Below, one piece after another: positions 25,483 to 33,707 of a stretch of 64,000 bases of DNA. The stretch is taken from NCBI RefSeq assembly GCF_000416985.1, contig NZ_ATDL01000014.1:352945-416944 (forward strand). The letters run 5' to 3'. The position numbers and the translations under genes were made by a program. The notes under the pieces are model-generated. The model did not search any database. It had not been told where the DNA came from and worked only from the letters and a program-made list of their open reading frames with translations. Each line of letters opens with the position of its first letter. Within the stretch, counting starts at the first letter, position 1. The DNA is from Sphingobacterium paucimobilis HER1398 (GTDB taxonomy: Bacteria > Bacteroidota > Bacteroidia > Sphingobacteriales > Sphingobacteriaceae).

Positions 25483-25506
25483 GAACATAAAAGGTAATTA
25501 GGAGAG

Positions 25507-25534
25507 GTCCGCATTGTTCAATGCGGACTTTTCT
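25507..25534. terminator. Terminator between rseP and LysR gene
   Basis: GTCCGCATT / AATGCGGAC stem with loop GTTC, followed by CTTTTCT; lies between the convergent gene ends. Confidence 0.7.
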
Positions 25535-26414
25535 ATTTAAAGGTATCGTATGCTAGATCTGAAATTGGAAGTAGTACATTGCTAGGATTGTTTATAAGAA
25601 AAGTCATTACGATCCGTGTTGTGATGTCCGAAGCGATTCCGATTTCTAAAAAATGTATATTTGACGTGGTGCAGTCTTGTATGGCCATCTTTGGAACGAT
25701 TGCGATTCCCACACCATAAGCAACGAGTTCTAATATGGATGGTATGGTGTTGCATTCATGGATGATAGTTGGTGTAAAATGGAGTCTGGCACATATCTCT
25801 AAAAACTTCTGATGGTATACCGGTGCATATTCACTATTGTATGAAATAAACGAGGCTGAAGATAAATCTATATCTTTGATATTGTCTACAAGAACTGTAT
25901 CCTTGCATACTGCTAATACAAATCCATCTTCGTATAAATTAACTTGCGTTAACAAGGGACGCATGATCGGAGCACGGACAATACCAATGTCCAGTTTTCC
26001 CTGCTCTAGGGCGTCCAACTGTTTATGCGAAGAAGTCTCAAATAGGTGAATTTGTAATAGGGGATAGTTTTTTTTTATTTGCTTTAGTAATTCGGATAGT
26101 TTCTTTTTAGAGATAGAACTTATGTATCCAATGTTAAAAACACCGCTTTCGGAAAGGTGAATCTGTCTAGAGTGTTGTTTTGCTTTCTCCAAATTATTTA
26201 ATAACTGTTCACATTCTGCTAGGTAATATTTACCAGCATCTGTCAATATTACGCGTTTGTTATTTCTTATAAACAGTTGTACCTCTAGTTCTTCTTCTAA
26301 TTCCCTGATTTGTCGACTGAGTGGTGGTTGAGAAATAAATAGTCTCTTAGCAGCCCTGCCAAAGTGCAATTCTTGGGCCAGCATTCTGAAATAACGGAGA
26401 TGTCTAATTTCCAT
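25533..26414 (-). CDS. LysR-family transcriptional regulator
   Basis: 293 aa. N-terminal winged helix-turn-helix with the LysR pattern MEIRHLRYFRMLAQELHFGRAAKRLFISQPPLSRQIRELE, followed by a type 2 periplasmic-binding-like effector domain (about 90-293). The divergent neighbour is a SAM-dependent methyltransferase whose start is 76 bp away, the classical layout for a LysR regulator and its target. The intergenic region contains a palindrome flanked by two direct repeats. The inducer cannot be deduced. Confidence 0.93.
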   Translation of the reverse strand: MEIRHLRYFRMLAQELHFGRAAKRLFISQPPLSRQIRELEEELEVQLFIRNNKRVILTDAGKYYLAECEQLLNNLEKAKQHSRQIHLSESGVFNIGYISSISKKKLSELLKQIKKNYPLLQIHLFETSSHKQLDALEQGKLDIGIVRAPIMRPLLTQVNLYEDGFVLAVCKDTVLVDNIKDIDLSSASFISYNSEYAPVYHQKFLEICARLHFTPTIIHECNTIPSILELVAYGVGIAIVPKMAIQDCTTSNIHFLEIGIASDITTRIVMTFLINNPSNVLLPISDLAYDTFK

Positions 26415-26424
26415 GATGCTAAAT

Positions 26425-26467
26425 AGGTATTAATTGGTGATAAAAATAGTATTTTTAAGGTATTAAT
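26425..26467. promoter_or_regulatory. LysR-type operator candidate (repeat-palindrome-repeat)
   Basis: AGGTATTAAT occurs at 26425-26434 and again at 26458-26467, 33 bp apart. Between them TAAAAATAGTATTTTTA (26441-26457) is a perfect 17-bp palindrome of the T-N11-A type. It lies between the divergent LysR and methyltransferase genes. Confidence 0.45.
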
Positions 26468-26475
26468 AGGTTATG

Positions 26476-26483
26476 TAGTTTTG
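26476..26483 (+). promoter_or_regulatory. Promoter -7 element TAGTTTTG of the methyltransferase gene
   Basis: Exact TAnnTTTG match, ending 6 bp before the ATG at 26490, so the mRNA would be leaderless or nearly so. No -33 TTG is present, which fits dependence on an activator such as the divergent LysR protein. Confidence 0.45.
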
Positions 26484-26489
26484 GTTTGT

Positions 26490-27206
26490 ATGAAAAATAA
26501 ATCCACTTTGAAAGAAATTGAAAAGCGTTTCGACCAGGATGTTGAACGGTTTTCAAAATTAGAAACAGGACAACAGACGACACTCGATGCACTATTTAAC
26601 ATGAATTTGTTTGCGGAGGGAATATCGACTACCTATCCCGACCTGAGAAATGTACTCGATATAGGTTGCGGTGCAGGAAATTATGACATACAGTTGTTAA
26701 TGCATGTGTCTCCACTGGATATTACATTGGTGGATTTGAGCAAGCCTATGTTGGAAAAGGCTAAAGAGCGTATAACTGCTGTCAATAAAGGGGGAACAAT
26801 ACACTGTTTACAGGGAGATTTCAGAACAGTTGATTTAGAGCCTGGAAAATTTGACGTTATTATCGCTACCGCGGTATTACATCATCTTCGTGAGGAGGAT
26901 GACTGGAAAGAAGCCTTTGCTCGGCTCTATGGTCTACTAAGAAAAGGAGGGAGTATTTGGATTTTTGATCTAGTAGAGCAAGCTGACGCTGCTTTGCAAC
27001 GATTGATTTATCAGGATAAATATGGCGACTACTTAAAGTCTCTAAAAGATGAGGGTTATAGAGATCATGTATTTGACTATATCGAGAAAGAGGATAGCCC
27101 GAGACCGCTTATGTATCAACTAGATTTGCTTAAAGAAGTCGGCTTTACAAAAGTCGATATTTTACATAAGAACCTGTGTTTTGCGAGCTTTGTGGCATTC
27201 AAATAG
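26490..27206 (+). CDS. Class I SAM-dependent methyltransferase
   Basis: 238 aa from the ATG at 26490; an in-frame TTG at 26481 is inside the -7 element and is rejected. Rossmann methyltransferase motifs: motif I VLDIGCGAGNYD (SAM glycine loop) near residue 52-63, acidic residue at the end of beta-2 in TLVDLSKPM, motif FDVIIATAVLHHL. It methylates a small molecule or other acceptor that the sequence does not reveal. Divergently transcribed from a LysR regulator, which probably controls it. Confidence 0.88.
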   Translation: MKNKSTLKEIEKRFDQDVERFSKLETGQQTTLDALFNMNLFAEGISTTYPDLRNVLDIGCGAGNYDIQLLMHVSPLDITLVDLSKPMLEKAKERITAVNKGGTIHCLQGDFRTVDLEPGKFDVIIATAVLHHLREEDDWKEAFARLYGLLRKGGSIWIFDLVEQADAALQRLIYQDKYGDYLKSLKDEGYRDHVFDYIEKEDSPRPLMYQLDLLKEVGFTKVDILHKNLCFASFVAFK

Positions 27207-27317
27207 GGCTACAATAATAATGTTATTTTTTGTTAAGTTACTATGCATCATTATGTTTATAAGAGGAAATGATTTAAATTGTGTTTATATCTTCACTGAA
27301 TAGCTAATTAAAATATT

Positions 27318-28568
27318 ATGAGAAATTTACTAACACTTCTTTTTATTATTCCTTTCTTAGGTATAGGCCAGCAAAAAGGAATTCATTTCGAACACAACAG
27401 TAATTGGGAACAGATAAAAGCTAAGGCTAAAGCGGAGAATAAGCATATCTTCGTCGACTGTTTTACAACCTGGTGCGGACCTTGTATTTGGATGGCAGAA
27501 AATGTTTTTCCTCAAGAAAAAGTAGGTGCGTTTTTCAATTCTAACTTTATTAATCTGAAACTTCAGATGGATCAGACTAAAAAGGATTCTGAAGAGGTCA
27601 AGTCTTGGTATGAGGAGGCAGCTCGTTTTGGCAAAGATTATAATGTCAGAGCTTATCCGACATTTTTGGTGTTTTCTCCAGAGGGAGAGCTTGTACATCG
27701 TATGGTTGGGGGAGGAGAGGCTGACGCTTTTATTTCAAGAGCAAATGAGGGACTTCATCCGGAAACTCAGTATGTTACATTGATCAAGAAGTTTGAGGCA
27801 AATCCGAAAGATCCTGAAGTAGCGAAGCGCTTAGCAACAGCTGCTCAATCAGCATATGATCAGGGGATGGTTAGCAAAGCAATTGAGGCTTTTGTTTCAT
27901 CAATAGGAGTAGATGATTTTTTAACGGCTGACAATATCGACCTGCTATTACAGGGAGCGACTTCAAGTGAAGGTACTTGTTATGATATAATAAAAAATAA
28001 TATGCAACGAGTCGATGAGTTATTAATCGAAAATAACAAAACTCAAAGTAGTAATGATATCTTAGCAGGAGTGTTAGCTAATGAATTGATACGACCTAAA
28101 ATGGCAAATGGAGCATCTAGCCCTGTAGATTTCGTAGCGATACAGAAGGAAATTGAAAAAGATCATCCCTATGTAAATATGAAGAGCTCTATAGCGATGT
28201 CTAAGGTTCAGTATTATGCCCGAGAGAAGAATTGGCCAGCTTTTAAAGATGCTGTTAATGATTTTTTAAGTATGAATGCAAGAGGAGTAGCGCCTGACAT
28301 GTTGAATTCATTTGCTTGGACGATTTTCGAAAATTGTGATGATGCCGCTTGTATTAAGTCTGCTTTAGATTGGAGCAAAAAGTCGTTGGAAAGTGGTGAA
28401 CAGGCTATGTTTATCGATACTTATGCTAATCTTTTGTATAAATCCGGCAATAAATCAAACGCTATAAAATGGCAAGAAAAAGCATTAATGTTAGCTTCGG
28501 AAGGTGAGAAAGAAAACTATCAGATTACTTTAGATAAAATGAAATCTGGTCAGCCTACGTGGGAATAA
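27318..28568 (+). CDS. Exported thioredoxin-family protein with helical C-terminal region
   Basis: 416 aa. Signal-peptide-like N-terminus (about 1-18). Thioredoxin-like domain at about 25-150 with the redox motif WCGPC (FTTWCGPCIWMAENVFPQ) and the cis-proline in VRAYPTFLVF. The rest (about 155-416) is helical with repeated aromatic/alanine patterns reminiscent of TPR-type repeats (YANLLYKSGNKSNAIKWQEKAL near the C-terminus). Probably a periplasmic disulfide reductase or chaperone; the partner is unknown. Ends at a strong bidirectional terminator before accA. Confidence 0.87.
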   Translation: MRNLLTLLFIIPFLGIGQQKGIHFEHNSNWEQIKAKAKAENKHIFVDCFTTWCGPCIWMAENVFPQEKVGAFFNSNFINLKLQMDQTKKDSEEVKSWYEEAARFGKDYNVRAYPTFLVFSPEGELVHRMVGGGEADAFISRANEGLHPETQYVTLIKKFEANPKDPEVAKRLATAAQSAYDQGMVSKAIEAFVSSIGVDDFLTADNIDLLLQGATSSEGTCYDIIKNNMQRVDELLIENNKTQSSNDILAGVLANELIRPKMANGASSPVDFVAIQKEIEKDHPYVNMKSSIAMSKVQYYAREKNWPAFKDAVNDFLSMNARGVAPDMLNSFAWTIFENCDDAACIKSALDWSKKSLESGEQAMFIDTYANLLYKSGNKSNAIKWQEKALMLASEGEKENYQITLDKMKSGQPTWE

Positions 28569-28579
28569 TAAATGTGTTA

Positions 28580-28618
28580 TAAGAAAAAAGAGTCTCCATT
28601 GGAGACTCTTTTTTCTTA
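28580..28618. terminator. Bidirectional terminator, 18-bp perfect stem, thioredoxin-like gene / accA
   Basis: Arms 28580-28597 and 28601-28618 are exact complements with loop ATT; core GAGTCTCC/GGAGACTC flanked by A6 and T6. The stop codon of accA (28616-28618) is inside the right arm. Confidence 0.9.
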
Positions 28619-29569
28619 TTCATGGACAACGCCCATTTTACTGAACTTGTCGATGCGTTCGCTGACAAGTGTATCTGAATCTTTAGCTTGTAAAATAACT
28701 AAATCGCTTAAAATCTGTTTTTTTAGATTGTTTGCAGCTTCTTCTGGATTTTGATGTGCTCCTCCAAGTGGTTCTGGGATAATACCATCAATCAAGCCAT
28801 TGGCCAACATATCGTTGCCGGTTAATTTTAGCGCTTCAGCAGCACGCTCTTTATGATCCCAGCTTCTCCATAAAATGGAAGAACAGGATTCTGGTGAAAT
28901 AACCGAATACCAAGTATTTTCCATCATATAGACACGGTCTCCAATGCCAATTCCTAAGGCACCGCCAGAGGCGCCCTCACCAATAACGATACAGATTACA
29001 GGAACTTTAAGAACAGACATCTCTAAAAGGTTACGAGCGATCGCCTCTCCCTGTCCACGTTCTTCTGCTTCTAGGCCAGGATATGCTCCCATTGTATCGA
29101 TTAGTGTGACGACTGGTTTATTGAACTTTTCCGCCATTTTCATCAATCGAAGTGCTTTCCTGTAGCCTTCAGGATTGGCCATTCCGAAATTACGGTACTG
29201 TCTTTCTTTCGTGTTTTTACCTTTTTGGTGTCCGATTACCATGACGGACTGTCCTCCTATAGAAGCGAATCCACCAATGATTGCCTTGTCATCTTTGACC
29301 GTACGGTCACCATGTAACTCTACAAATTCGTCACAGATCAGGTCGACATAGTCAAATGTTTGAGGTCTGTCTGGGTGTCTTGACATCTGCACTTTCTGCC
29401 AGCCGGTCATATTTTTATATACTTCGACGGTAGTTTCTGCGAGCTTTTCTTCAAGCTCACGGATGGTAGCACTCATATCCACCTTCGTTTTCTCCGCTAC
29501 TTGATGAACTTTCTCTATTTGAGTTTGCAAATCTGCAATCGGCTTTTCAAAATCAAATGTTGTTTCCAT
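28616..29569 (-). CDS. accA: Acetyl-CoA carboxylase carboxyltransferase subunit alpha
   Basis: 317 aa, the usual length. AccA with AccD transfers the carboxyl group from biotin carboxyl carrier protein to acetyl-CoA, giving malonyl-CoA for fatty acid synthesis. Signatures: [77 protein letters not shown] (as two blocks), [12 protein letters not shown] oxyanion region and [14 protein letters not shown]. The other subunits are not in this window. Confidence 0.97.
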   Translation of the reverse strand: METTFDFEKPIADLQTQIEKVHQVAEKTKVDMSATIRELEEKLAETTVEVYKNMTGWQKVQMSRHPDRPQTFDYVDLICDEFVELHGDRTVKDDKAIIGGFASIGGQSVMVIGHQKGKNTKERQYRNFGMANPEGYRKALRLMKMAEKFNKPVVTLIDTMGAYPGLEAEERGQGEAIARNLLEMSVLKVPVICIVIGEGASGGALGIGIGDRVYMMENTWYSVISPESCSSILWRSWDHKERAAEALKLTGNDMLANGLIDGIIPEPLGGAHQNPEEAANNLKKQILSDLVILQAKDSDTLVSERIDKFSKMGVVHE

Positions 29570-29702
29570 ATAAAAAAACTTTCGTTTTAGGAGGGCTAAG
29601 TTACTGTATTTTTCGGGGATTTTAAAACAGTTTTGTGTTTAAAAAAGTGTACTCAATTGTTCAAAAATTAGTAGATTAGACCTTATTAGACAATTAATAT
29701 AA

Positions 29703-30572
29703 ATGGTGAAAAATAGTAATAACAATAAGGTTCCGTTTACATTCATTATTAAAATCATTCTTTTGGGAATGACTATCGCCTTTTTCTTAAATACGACAGC
29801 CAAAGATGAGATTACTTGGTGGTATCAAGGTGTACGCGGATTTTATTTCTTTCTGGTCCCTAGTATAATCGTCTCTATAATACGTTTTACTATTATCTCT
29901 TTCTACAATGTCCGTCACGCGAAAAAAGCCGTTAGAGGTAATTTTGTCCTTGGTATAAATCGAGTTACAGCCATGTTGAATGCGGTGTTCGTGATTATTG
30001 GACTGATGATTGCCTTCGGGATTAAGCCTATTGAATTCTTAACTAGTCTTACGATCGTCGCTATGGCGATAGCGGTTCTTTTCCGAGATTATATTACCAA
30101 TATGCTCAGTGGTCTATTCATTATGTTTTCTGAACAACTTTCTGTAGGCGATAGGATTAAAGTAGGGGATCAAAAAGGAAGGATTGTTGATATTACTTTT
30201 GCTAATATTGAATTGCAGAACGACGAAGATGATATTGTTATGATACCCAATAACTTGGTGTTTACCAATCCGATGGTTAATCTTTCTGCACACCGTTCGA
30301 ATCTATTTGCTGTTAAGTTTGAATTGCCGCTGTCCATTGACGTTTCAGTCGATAATCTAGAAGCTTATATACGCGAAACTTTACTTAACCATCCCAATTT
30401 AGCACCTAATAATGAACTTGATTTAGAAGTTATAGAGATAGGAAAAGACTTTGTCCGCTACAAAATTGAATTATATGCTGTTAGTAGCAGTAATAAGCTA
30501 CACAAAAACATAGAGAATGAAATTCTGAAGTATATTTTAGCTTTCAAACATCGGCAAGCTAAATCTTCCTAA
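29703..30572 (+). CDS. MscS-family mechanosensitive ion channel
   Basis: 289 aa. Three hydrophobic segments (about 12-30, 42-64, 85-106) precede the pore-lining TM3 equivalent (FLTSLTIVAMAIAVLFRDYITNMLSGLFIMF, in two blocks) and the MscS beta domain VGDRIKVGDQKGRIVDITFANIEL, then IPNNLVFTNPMVNLS. It is predicted to open under membrane tension and release solutes on osmotic downshift. The last 14 bp overlap the 3' end of the convergent coaA gene, with no terminator hairpin between them. Confidence 0.9.
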   Translation: MVKNSNNNKVPFTFIIKIILLGMTIAFFLNTTAKDEITWWYQGVRGFYFFLVPSIIVSIIRFTIISFYNVRHAKKAVRGNFVLGINRVTAMLNAVFVIIGLMIAFGIKPIEFLTSLTIVAMAIAVLFRDYITNMLSGLFIMFSEQLSVGDRIKVGDQKGRIVDITFANIELQNDEDDIVMIPNNLVFTNPMVNLSAHRSNLFAVKFELPLSIDVSVDNLEAYIRETLLNHPNLAPNNELDLEVIEIGKDFVRYKIELYAVSSSNKLHKNIENEILKYILAFKHRQAKSS

Positions 30573-31515
30573 CTTTTATGCTTTCTACAAAATGATCAGA
30601 ACCTTTTTGTAAGATGAGATCTGCTCTATATTTTGTAGGTAGGATATTATCGTGTAGATTCGGTTTGTTTATTTCATTCCATATCTGCGTCGCCATTTCT
30701 CTACTTTCCAATAGGCTCATGTCTGCATATTTATGAAAGTAAGATGTGGGATTTTGAAAGGCAGTCGCTCTCAAAGACTCAAAACGGTTGACATACCAGG
30801 ATATAATGTCTTTTTCTAAGGCGTCCACATAGATGGAGAAGTCAAAAAAATCAGAAACGAATACTTTATTATTTTGTCCTTTTTGAGAAGTGACTTGTAA
30901 TACATTAATGCCTTCCAGGATTAGGATGTCAGGTTCAATGATTTTTTGCTCTTCATCTTCCAATATATCATATTCTAAATGTGAATACATGGGAACAGAT
31001 ATTTGAGGAATCCCTGATTTGATGGCGGATAGAAAATGAAGCAGTTTTTTGGTATCATAACTCTCTGGGAATCCTTTTCTATTCATTATGTTTTTTTCCA
31101 AGAGAACCTTGTTGGAAAACAAAAAACCATCCGTCGTTACGAGTTCAACTTTAGGTTTATGCGGTAATAAAGACAATACTTTCGTCAATACACGTGCTGT
31201 TGTACTTTTGCCAACAGCTACTGATCCCGCGATACCGACAATAAAGGGCAGTTTTTGCTGGTTTCTTTGAAAAAAAGAATTGCTGTCATCTCGAATTGTA
31301 TCGTGGTTTTTAATATGAAGTTCGATAAGGTGAGCTAAAGGAAAGTATATTTCCTCAATTTCCTTCATATTGAGAGGTTCATTGAGTGCGTGTAGCGAAT
31401 GGATGTCAGTGGACTCTAGATTTAGATTAAACTGTCCATTTAAATCTTTCCACTCTTCCCTTTCAAATTCTTGGTAGGGGCTGCTTAATATAAGTTCCTC
31501 TTGTAATGCCGACAT
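30559..31515 (-). CDS. coaA: Type I pantothenate kinase
   Basis: 318 aa, typical of the CoaA type. It phosphorylates pantothenate in the first step of coenzyme A synthesis. P-loop at 94-104 (GIAGSVAVGKS), followed by VELVTTDGFLFSN, MNRKGFPESYD, the LILEGINVLQ segment and an FVDFS-like FVSDFFDFSIYVDA. The 3' end overlaps the convergent MscS gene by 14 bp. A TATATTTG box 21 bp upstream on the minus strand is the probable promoter. Confidence 0.95.
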   Translation of the reverse strand: MSALQEELILSSPYQEFEREEWKDLNGQFNLNLESTDIHSLHALNEPLNMKEIEEIYFPLAHLIELHIKNHDTIRDDSNSFFQRNQQKLPFIVGIAGSVAVGKSTTARVLTKVLSLLPHKPKVELVTTDGFLFSNKVLLEKNIMNRKGFPESYDTKKLLHFLSAIKSGIPQISVPMYSHLEYDILEDEEQKIIEPDILILEGINVLQVTSQKGQNNKVFVSDFFDFSIYVDALEKDIISWYVNRFESLRATAFQNPTSYFHKYADMSLLESREMATQIWNEINKPNLHDNILPTKYRADLILQKGSDHFVESIKVRKI

Positions 31516-31535
31516 TGCTGGATTGTTTATTGGCG

Positions 31536-31543
31536 CAAATATA
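31536..31543 (-). promoter_or_regulatory. Promoter -7 element TATATTTG of coaA
   Basis: The plus strand CAAATATA reads TATATTTG on the minus strand, an exact TAnnTTTG match 21 bp before the coaA ATG. No clear -33 TTG. Confidence 0.45.
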
Positions 31544-31571
31544 ATATCCCTAACTCAGATTAACTGTAAAT

Positions 31572-31973
31572 TTATTGTAGCATATTGCTTTCGATAATCA
31601 CAGGGTTACTTAATATTTTTTGAACTGGACACTTGTCCCCCACTTTAAAAATTCTTTCCTTCTGTACTTCATCCAGATCACCAAACAGTTTCACGGTACA
31701 TCGAATATAAGTCGTCTGTTGTTGTGTGCTCTTTACTACTTCGGAAGACAGTATTATCTCCACAGCATCTAATGGCCATTGCTTTTGATCAGCGTACATG
31801 CGCATGGTCATTGCTTTGCAGGTTCCCAAAGCGGATAAGAGAATCGAAGTGGGCTTTGGTCCTAGATCTGTGCCACCAACTTCTACAGGTTCATCCGCAA
31901 TAAGGTTATGTTGATTGATATGTACTTCAGTTCTATATTTCTCTTTGCCTATAGTTATTTTTATTTCATCCAT
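31572..31973 (-). CDS. OsmC/Ohr-family redox protein
   Basis: 133 aa. OsmC fold: N-terminal beta sheet, then GPKPTSILLSALGTCKAMTMRMYA with the first conserved cysteine, and a second conserved cysteine in VGDKCPVQKIL. The family reduces organic hydroperoxides through this cysteine pair, or has related thiol chemistry. The ATG shares a base with the stop codon of mgsA upstream (TAATG type), so translation is coupled and both belong to one transcript. Confidence 0.9.
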   Translation of the reverse strand: MDEIKITIGKEKYRTEVHINQHNLIADEPVEVGGTDLGPKPTSILLSALGTCKAMTMRMYADQKQWPLDAVEIILSSEVVKSTQQQTTYIRCTVKLFGDLDEVQKERIFKVGDKCPVQKILSNPVIIESNMLQ

Positions 31974-32350
31974 TATTTTGTATCGTCATCTAGTAATCCT
32001 TCAATAATAAGAGCTCCCGTACCTGGATTTGTTGCTAATGGCACATTGTATAGATCACAGATACGCATGAGCATCTGAATGTCCGGTTCGTGTGGGTGTT
32101 TTCCTAAAGGGTCACGGAAAAAGATAATTCCATCTATTTTGCCTTCGGCAGCGAGAGCAGCTATTTGAGCATCTCCGCCTTTAGGACCGCTGAGTTTTAA
32201 CTCTACCTCCAGCCCGGTTTGTTTGACATAGGTACCTGTAGTCCCCGTAGCGATCAAATCTGCTTTTCTGAGATTTTCAATATGATCTTTAACGAAAGCG
32301 ACCATTTCCGCTTTCTTCCCGTCATGGGCGATTAATGCTATTGTTTTCAT
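31973..32350 (-). CDS. mgsA: Methylglyoxal synthase
   Basis: 125 aa from the ATG at 32350; a TTG six bases earlier in frame is rejected. MgsA converts dihydroxyacetone phosphate to methylglyoxal and phosphate, relieving sugar-phosphate build-up. Signatures: N-terminal IALIAHDGKKAEMV, TGTTGTYVK phosphate-binding loop, GPKGGDAQIAA with the catalytic Asp, FFRDPLGKHPHEPDIQ and NPGTGALIIE. Overlaps the osmC-family gene by 1 bp. The product is a toxic electrophile, and an adjacent thiol-dependent detoxification-type protein is notable. Confidence 0.95.
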   Translation of the reverse strand: MKTIALIAHDGKKAEMVAFVKDHIENLRKADLIATGTTGTYVKQTGLEVELKLSGPKGGDAQIAALAAEGKIDGIIFFRDPLGKHPHEPDIQMLMRICDLYNVPLATNPGTGALIIEGLLDDDTK

Positions 32351-32387
32351 ATGCAAAAAAACTTGAGTTTGTTACCTTTACTGTTTT

Positions 32388-33620
32388 TTATGATCCGAAG
32401 AAAACGTAGGCAACTACGATAGCGGCTACTACCCCCACGAGCTCTGCTATTAAAGCACAAGGCAGCGCATGTCTCGTATTCTTAATAGCAACAGATCCAA
32501 AATAAACAGCTAAAACGTAAAATGTAGTTTCTGTAGATCCTTGGATGACGCAAGCTACGCGAGAAGCAAAGTCATCTGCTCCTTTTGCTGCCATTAAGTC
32601 CACCATCAGACCTCTGGCGCCAGACCCACTCAGTGGCTTCATAAAGGCAACAGGCAAGGCTTCAACGAATGAAGTGTCAAATCCTAATTTGGCGATTATA
32701 TAGGAAATGCCATCGACAAGATAGTCCATGGTGCCTGATGCTCTAAATACAGCAATAGCTACCAAAATGGCTACGAGGTATGGAATAATATTAACGGCCA
32801 CTCCAAAACCTTCTTTGGCGCCTTCGATAAAGGCATCGTAAACGTTGATCTTCTTATAAAAGGCGAGTGCGATAAAAGAAACGAATAGGGAGAACAGCGT
32901 AAGATTGCCTACAACCGAGGAAATAACTTCGATTTGCTCTTGCTGTAGAGTGGAAAAATAGTACAAAAGTCCTCCAATAGCAATAGATAAACTTCCAAGA
33001 TAGAATAATATGGTTTTATTGAACAGGTTTATCTTTTGATAGATAGATACTAAAATCAAAGCTGCAAGTGTGGAAAAGAAGGTAGCGATAAGTATAGGTA
33101 GAAATACGTCAGAAGGTTGTGCTGCTCCTGCTTCCTGCCTGTATGCCATAATAGAGATAGGAAGTAAAGTCAGACTCGATGCGTTCAGAACGATAAACAT
33201 GATTTGTGCATTTGAAGCTGTATCCTTGCTCGGATTTAGCTCCTGCAACTCCTTCATTGCTTTCAGGCCTAGTGGAGTAGCAGCATTATCTAGTCCTAGT
33301 GCATTAGCAGAAAAATTCATTAGAATAGAACCTAGTGCGGGATGGTTCTTGGGTATTTCCGGGAATAGCTTATTAAAGAAAGGGCCGACAATTCGAGCAA
33401 ATACCGCTATCATTCCACCTTTCTCTCCGATTTTCATAATTCCTAGCGCGAAGGTCATCATCCCTATCAAACCCAATGAGATGGTGGCACCTCCAGCAGC
33501 ACTATCGAATAAAGATTTTACAATGTTCTGGAATACTTCGGTATCTCCACCGATGAGTTTTATGAGGGCTACAATAAAAGTGATTAGAAAAAAAGAAACC
33601 CATACGTAATTTAGCGCCAT
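32388..33620 (-). CDS. Nucleoside-recognition (Gate) membrane protein, fused SpmA-SpmB type
   Basis: 410 aa with about ten hydrophobic helices. The first half resembles SpmA (MMTFALGIMKIGEKGG, NHPALGSILMNFSANALGLDNAATP, LLPISIMAYR) and the second half SpmB (EGAKEGFGVAVNIIPYLVAILVAI, SGARGLMVDLMA, QGSTETTFYVLAVYFGSV), each a Gate domain. In spore-formers these two proteins help spore core dehydration; this organism does not sporulate as far as one can tell, and the transported solute is unknown. It lies 37 bp upstream of mgsA on the same strand, and may be co-transcribed. Confidence 0.85.
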   Translation of the reverse strand: MALNYVWVSFFLITFIVALIKLIGGDTEVFQNIVKSLFDSAAGGATISLGLIGMMTFALGIMKIGEKGGMIAVFARIVGPFFNKLFPEIPKNHPALGSILMNFSANALGLDNAATPLGLKAMKELQELNPSKDTASNAQIMFIVLNASSLTLLPISIMAYRQEAGAAQPSDVFLPILIATFFSTLAALILVSIYQKINLFNKTILFYLGSLSIAIGGLLYYFSTLQQEQIEVISSVVGNLTLFSLFVSFIALAFYKKINVYDAFIEGAKEGFGVAVNIIPYLVAILVAIAVFRASGTMDYLVDGISYIIAKLGFDTSFVEALPVAFMKPLSGSGARGLMVDLMAAKGADDFASRVACVIQGSTETTFYVLAVYFGSVAIKNTRHALPCALIAELVGVVAAIVVAYVFFGS

Positions 33621-33707
33621 ATAATTATTGATTTTAACGTAAATGTAAGGTTTATGAAAGATTCTTCCAAGAAGGAATTCAAGCCTATGGGAAATGCTTC
33701 AATGGAG

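Noticed and set aside
33070..33609. 179-aa frame on the plus strand
   Set aside because: Antisense to the well-supported SpmAB-like membrane protein; composition mirrors the complementary hydrophobic codons.
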